Assembly: GCA_963995525.1 (NCBI GenBank)
Contig: OZ023209.1
Coordinates: 10,894,152 to 10,958,151 of the forward strand
From: Escarpia spicata
Taxonomy: Eukaryota > Annelida > Polychaeta > Sabellida > Siboglinidae
DNA: 64,000 bases
Reading direction: 5' to 3'
Shown: positions 63,113 to 64,000 of the stretch, in pieces
How the letters are laid out: every line of letters begins with the position of its first letter
How positions within the stretch are numbered: position 1 is the first letter of the stretch
Notes under the pieces: model-generated
Database searches by the model: none
What the model was told of the DNA's origin: nothing
Seen by the model: only the letters and a program-made list of their open reading frames with translations
Translations under genes and position numbers: made by a program

Positions 63113-64000
63113 TTGATTTGTTTTGGCCACCATGTGCATGTATGTGTGTATGCATGTATCTATGTGTGTGAGCGTGTGCGCGTGTGCTTATGTGCTTGTG
63201 TGTGCGTGTGCATGTGTGTGCGTGTGTATGTATGTATGTATGTATGTATATATGTATGTATATGTTTGTGCGTGTTCACTCCCGCACATTTGTGTGTTTG
63301 TACGTGTGTAATTAAAACAAATGCCATCTCTCTCACTACAGACCCGTGAACGTTTGTATGTGTATTATATGTATGTATGCATGTATGTATGTATGTATGT
63401 ATGTATGTGTGTGTATATGTGTGCTTATGTTAGTGCGTGTTCATGCGCGTACCTTTGTGTGTCTGTACGTGTGTGATTAAAACAAATGCCGTCTCTCTCA
63501 CTACAGACCCGTGAACGTTTGTATGTGTATTATATGTATGTATGCATGTATGTATGTATGTATGTGTGTGTATGTGTGTGCTTATGTTTGTGCGTGTTCA
63601 TGCGCGTACCTTTGTGTGTATGTACGTGTGTGATTAAAACAAATTGCCATCTCTCTCACTACATACCCGTGAACGTTTGTATGTGTATTATATGTATGTA
63701 TGCATGTATGTATATATGTATGTATGTATGTGTGTGTATGTGTGTGCTTATGTTTGTGCGTGTTCATGCGCGTACCTTTGTGTGTATGTACGTGTGTGAT
63801 TAAAACAAACTGCCATCTCTCTCACTACAGACCCGTGTACGTTTGTATGTGTACTGTATGTATGTAAGTATGTATATATGTGTGCGTATGTGTGTGTTTG
63901 TGTGTGCACGCGCAAGCTTTTGTGTGTCTGTGATTAAAACAAACTGCCATCTCTCTCACTACAGATCCGTGTATGTTTGTATGTGTATGTGTAATTAATA
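63113..64000. repeat. TATG/TG microsatellite in about 130-165-bp repeat units, runs off the window
   Basis: ATTAAAACAAA(T)GCCATCTCT and CTCACTACAGACCCGTG recur starting near 63311, 63476, 63633, 63799 and 63933 (spacing 165, 157, 166, 134), separated by variable TGTATG arrays. Confidence 0.9.

Overview
The window is metazoan nuclear DNA: multi-exon genes with GT-AG introns, long AT-rich non-coding stretches, several minisatellites, long (AC)n and (GA)n tracts, and LINE, SINE and DNA-transposon relics. The anchor gene is hunchback (hb), recognised from its conserved middle block of C2H2 fingers and its C-terminal finger pair. Because hb is a protostome gene and the protein is unlike insect hb outside the fingers, I infer a spiralian/lophotrochozoan animal; the phylum cannot be read from this window.

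Layout. 1-21.0 kb: no convincing gene; a 17-bp minisatellite (2.4-3.3 kb), a LINE tail relic (6.15 kb), a 32-bp minisatellite (8.2-8.85 kb) and two pairs of inverted dispersed repeats (3.35/14.4 kb and 9.5/14.7 kb). 21.1-30.07 kb: hb on the + strand in three coding exons (21105-22170, 23314-23570, 27766-30069), 1208 aa with nine C2H2 fingers. Both introns cut through a finger and both are loaded with tandem repeats (53-bp units in intron 1; about 69 units of 42 bp in intron 2). A putative 3' UTR follows. 34.5-38.6 kb: two minus-strand CR1-like LINE copies; the longer one is interrupted by a 650-bp element with identical 179-bp direct terminal repeats and a 7-bp target-site duplication. 39.8-41.1 kb: palindromes, 42-bp repeats and TGACGT-rich repeats.

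41.86-45.34 kb: a six-exon gene that no single ORF reveals. Its splice phases fit together to give a 471-aa protein with an SGNH/GDSL-hydrolase-like N-terminal domain carrying all four signature residues and a C-terminal C2H2 finger. I consider it the most interesting object here. 45.4-59.3 kb: repeats (hairpins, a 21-bp purine array, about 2.07 kb of a 34-bp satellite, a long (GA)n tract, a tRNA-derived SINE) and no firm gene. 59.37 kb: one clean signal-peptide exon, the start of a secreted-protein gene whose remainder is not identified. 60.9-63.1 kb: a TIR-bounded DNA transposon with a stop-riddled transposase-like gene. 63.1-64 kb: TATG/TG microsatellite organised in about 130-165-bp units that run off the window.

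The genes here do not form a pathway. hb is a transcription factor; the SGNH-finger gene and the secreted-protein gene are independent neighbours. The rest is transposon- and minisatellite-driven sequence.
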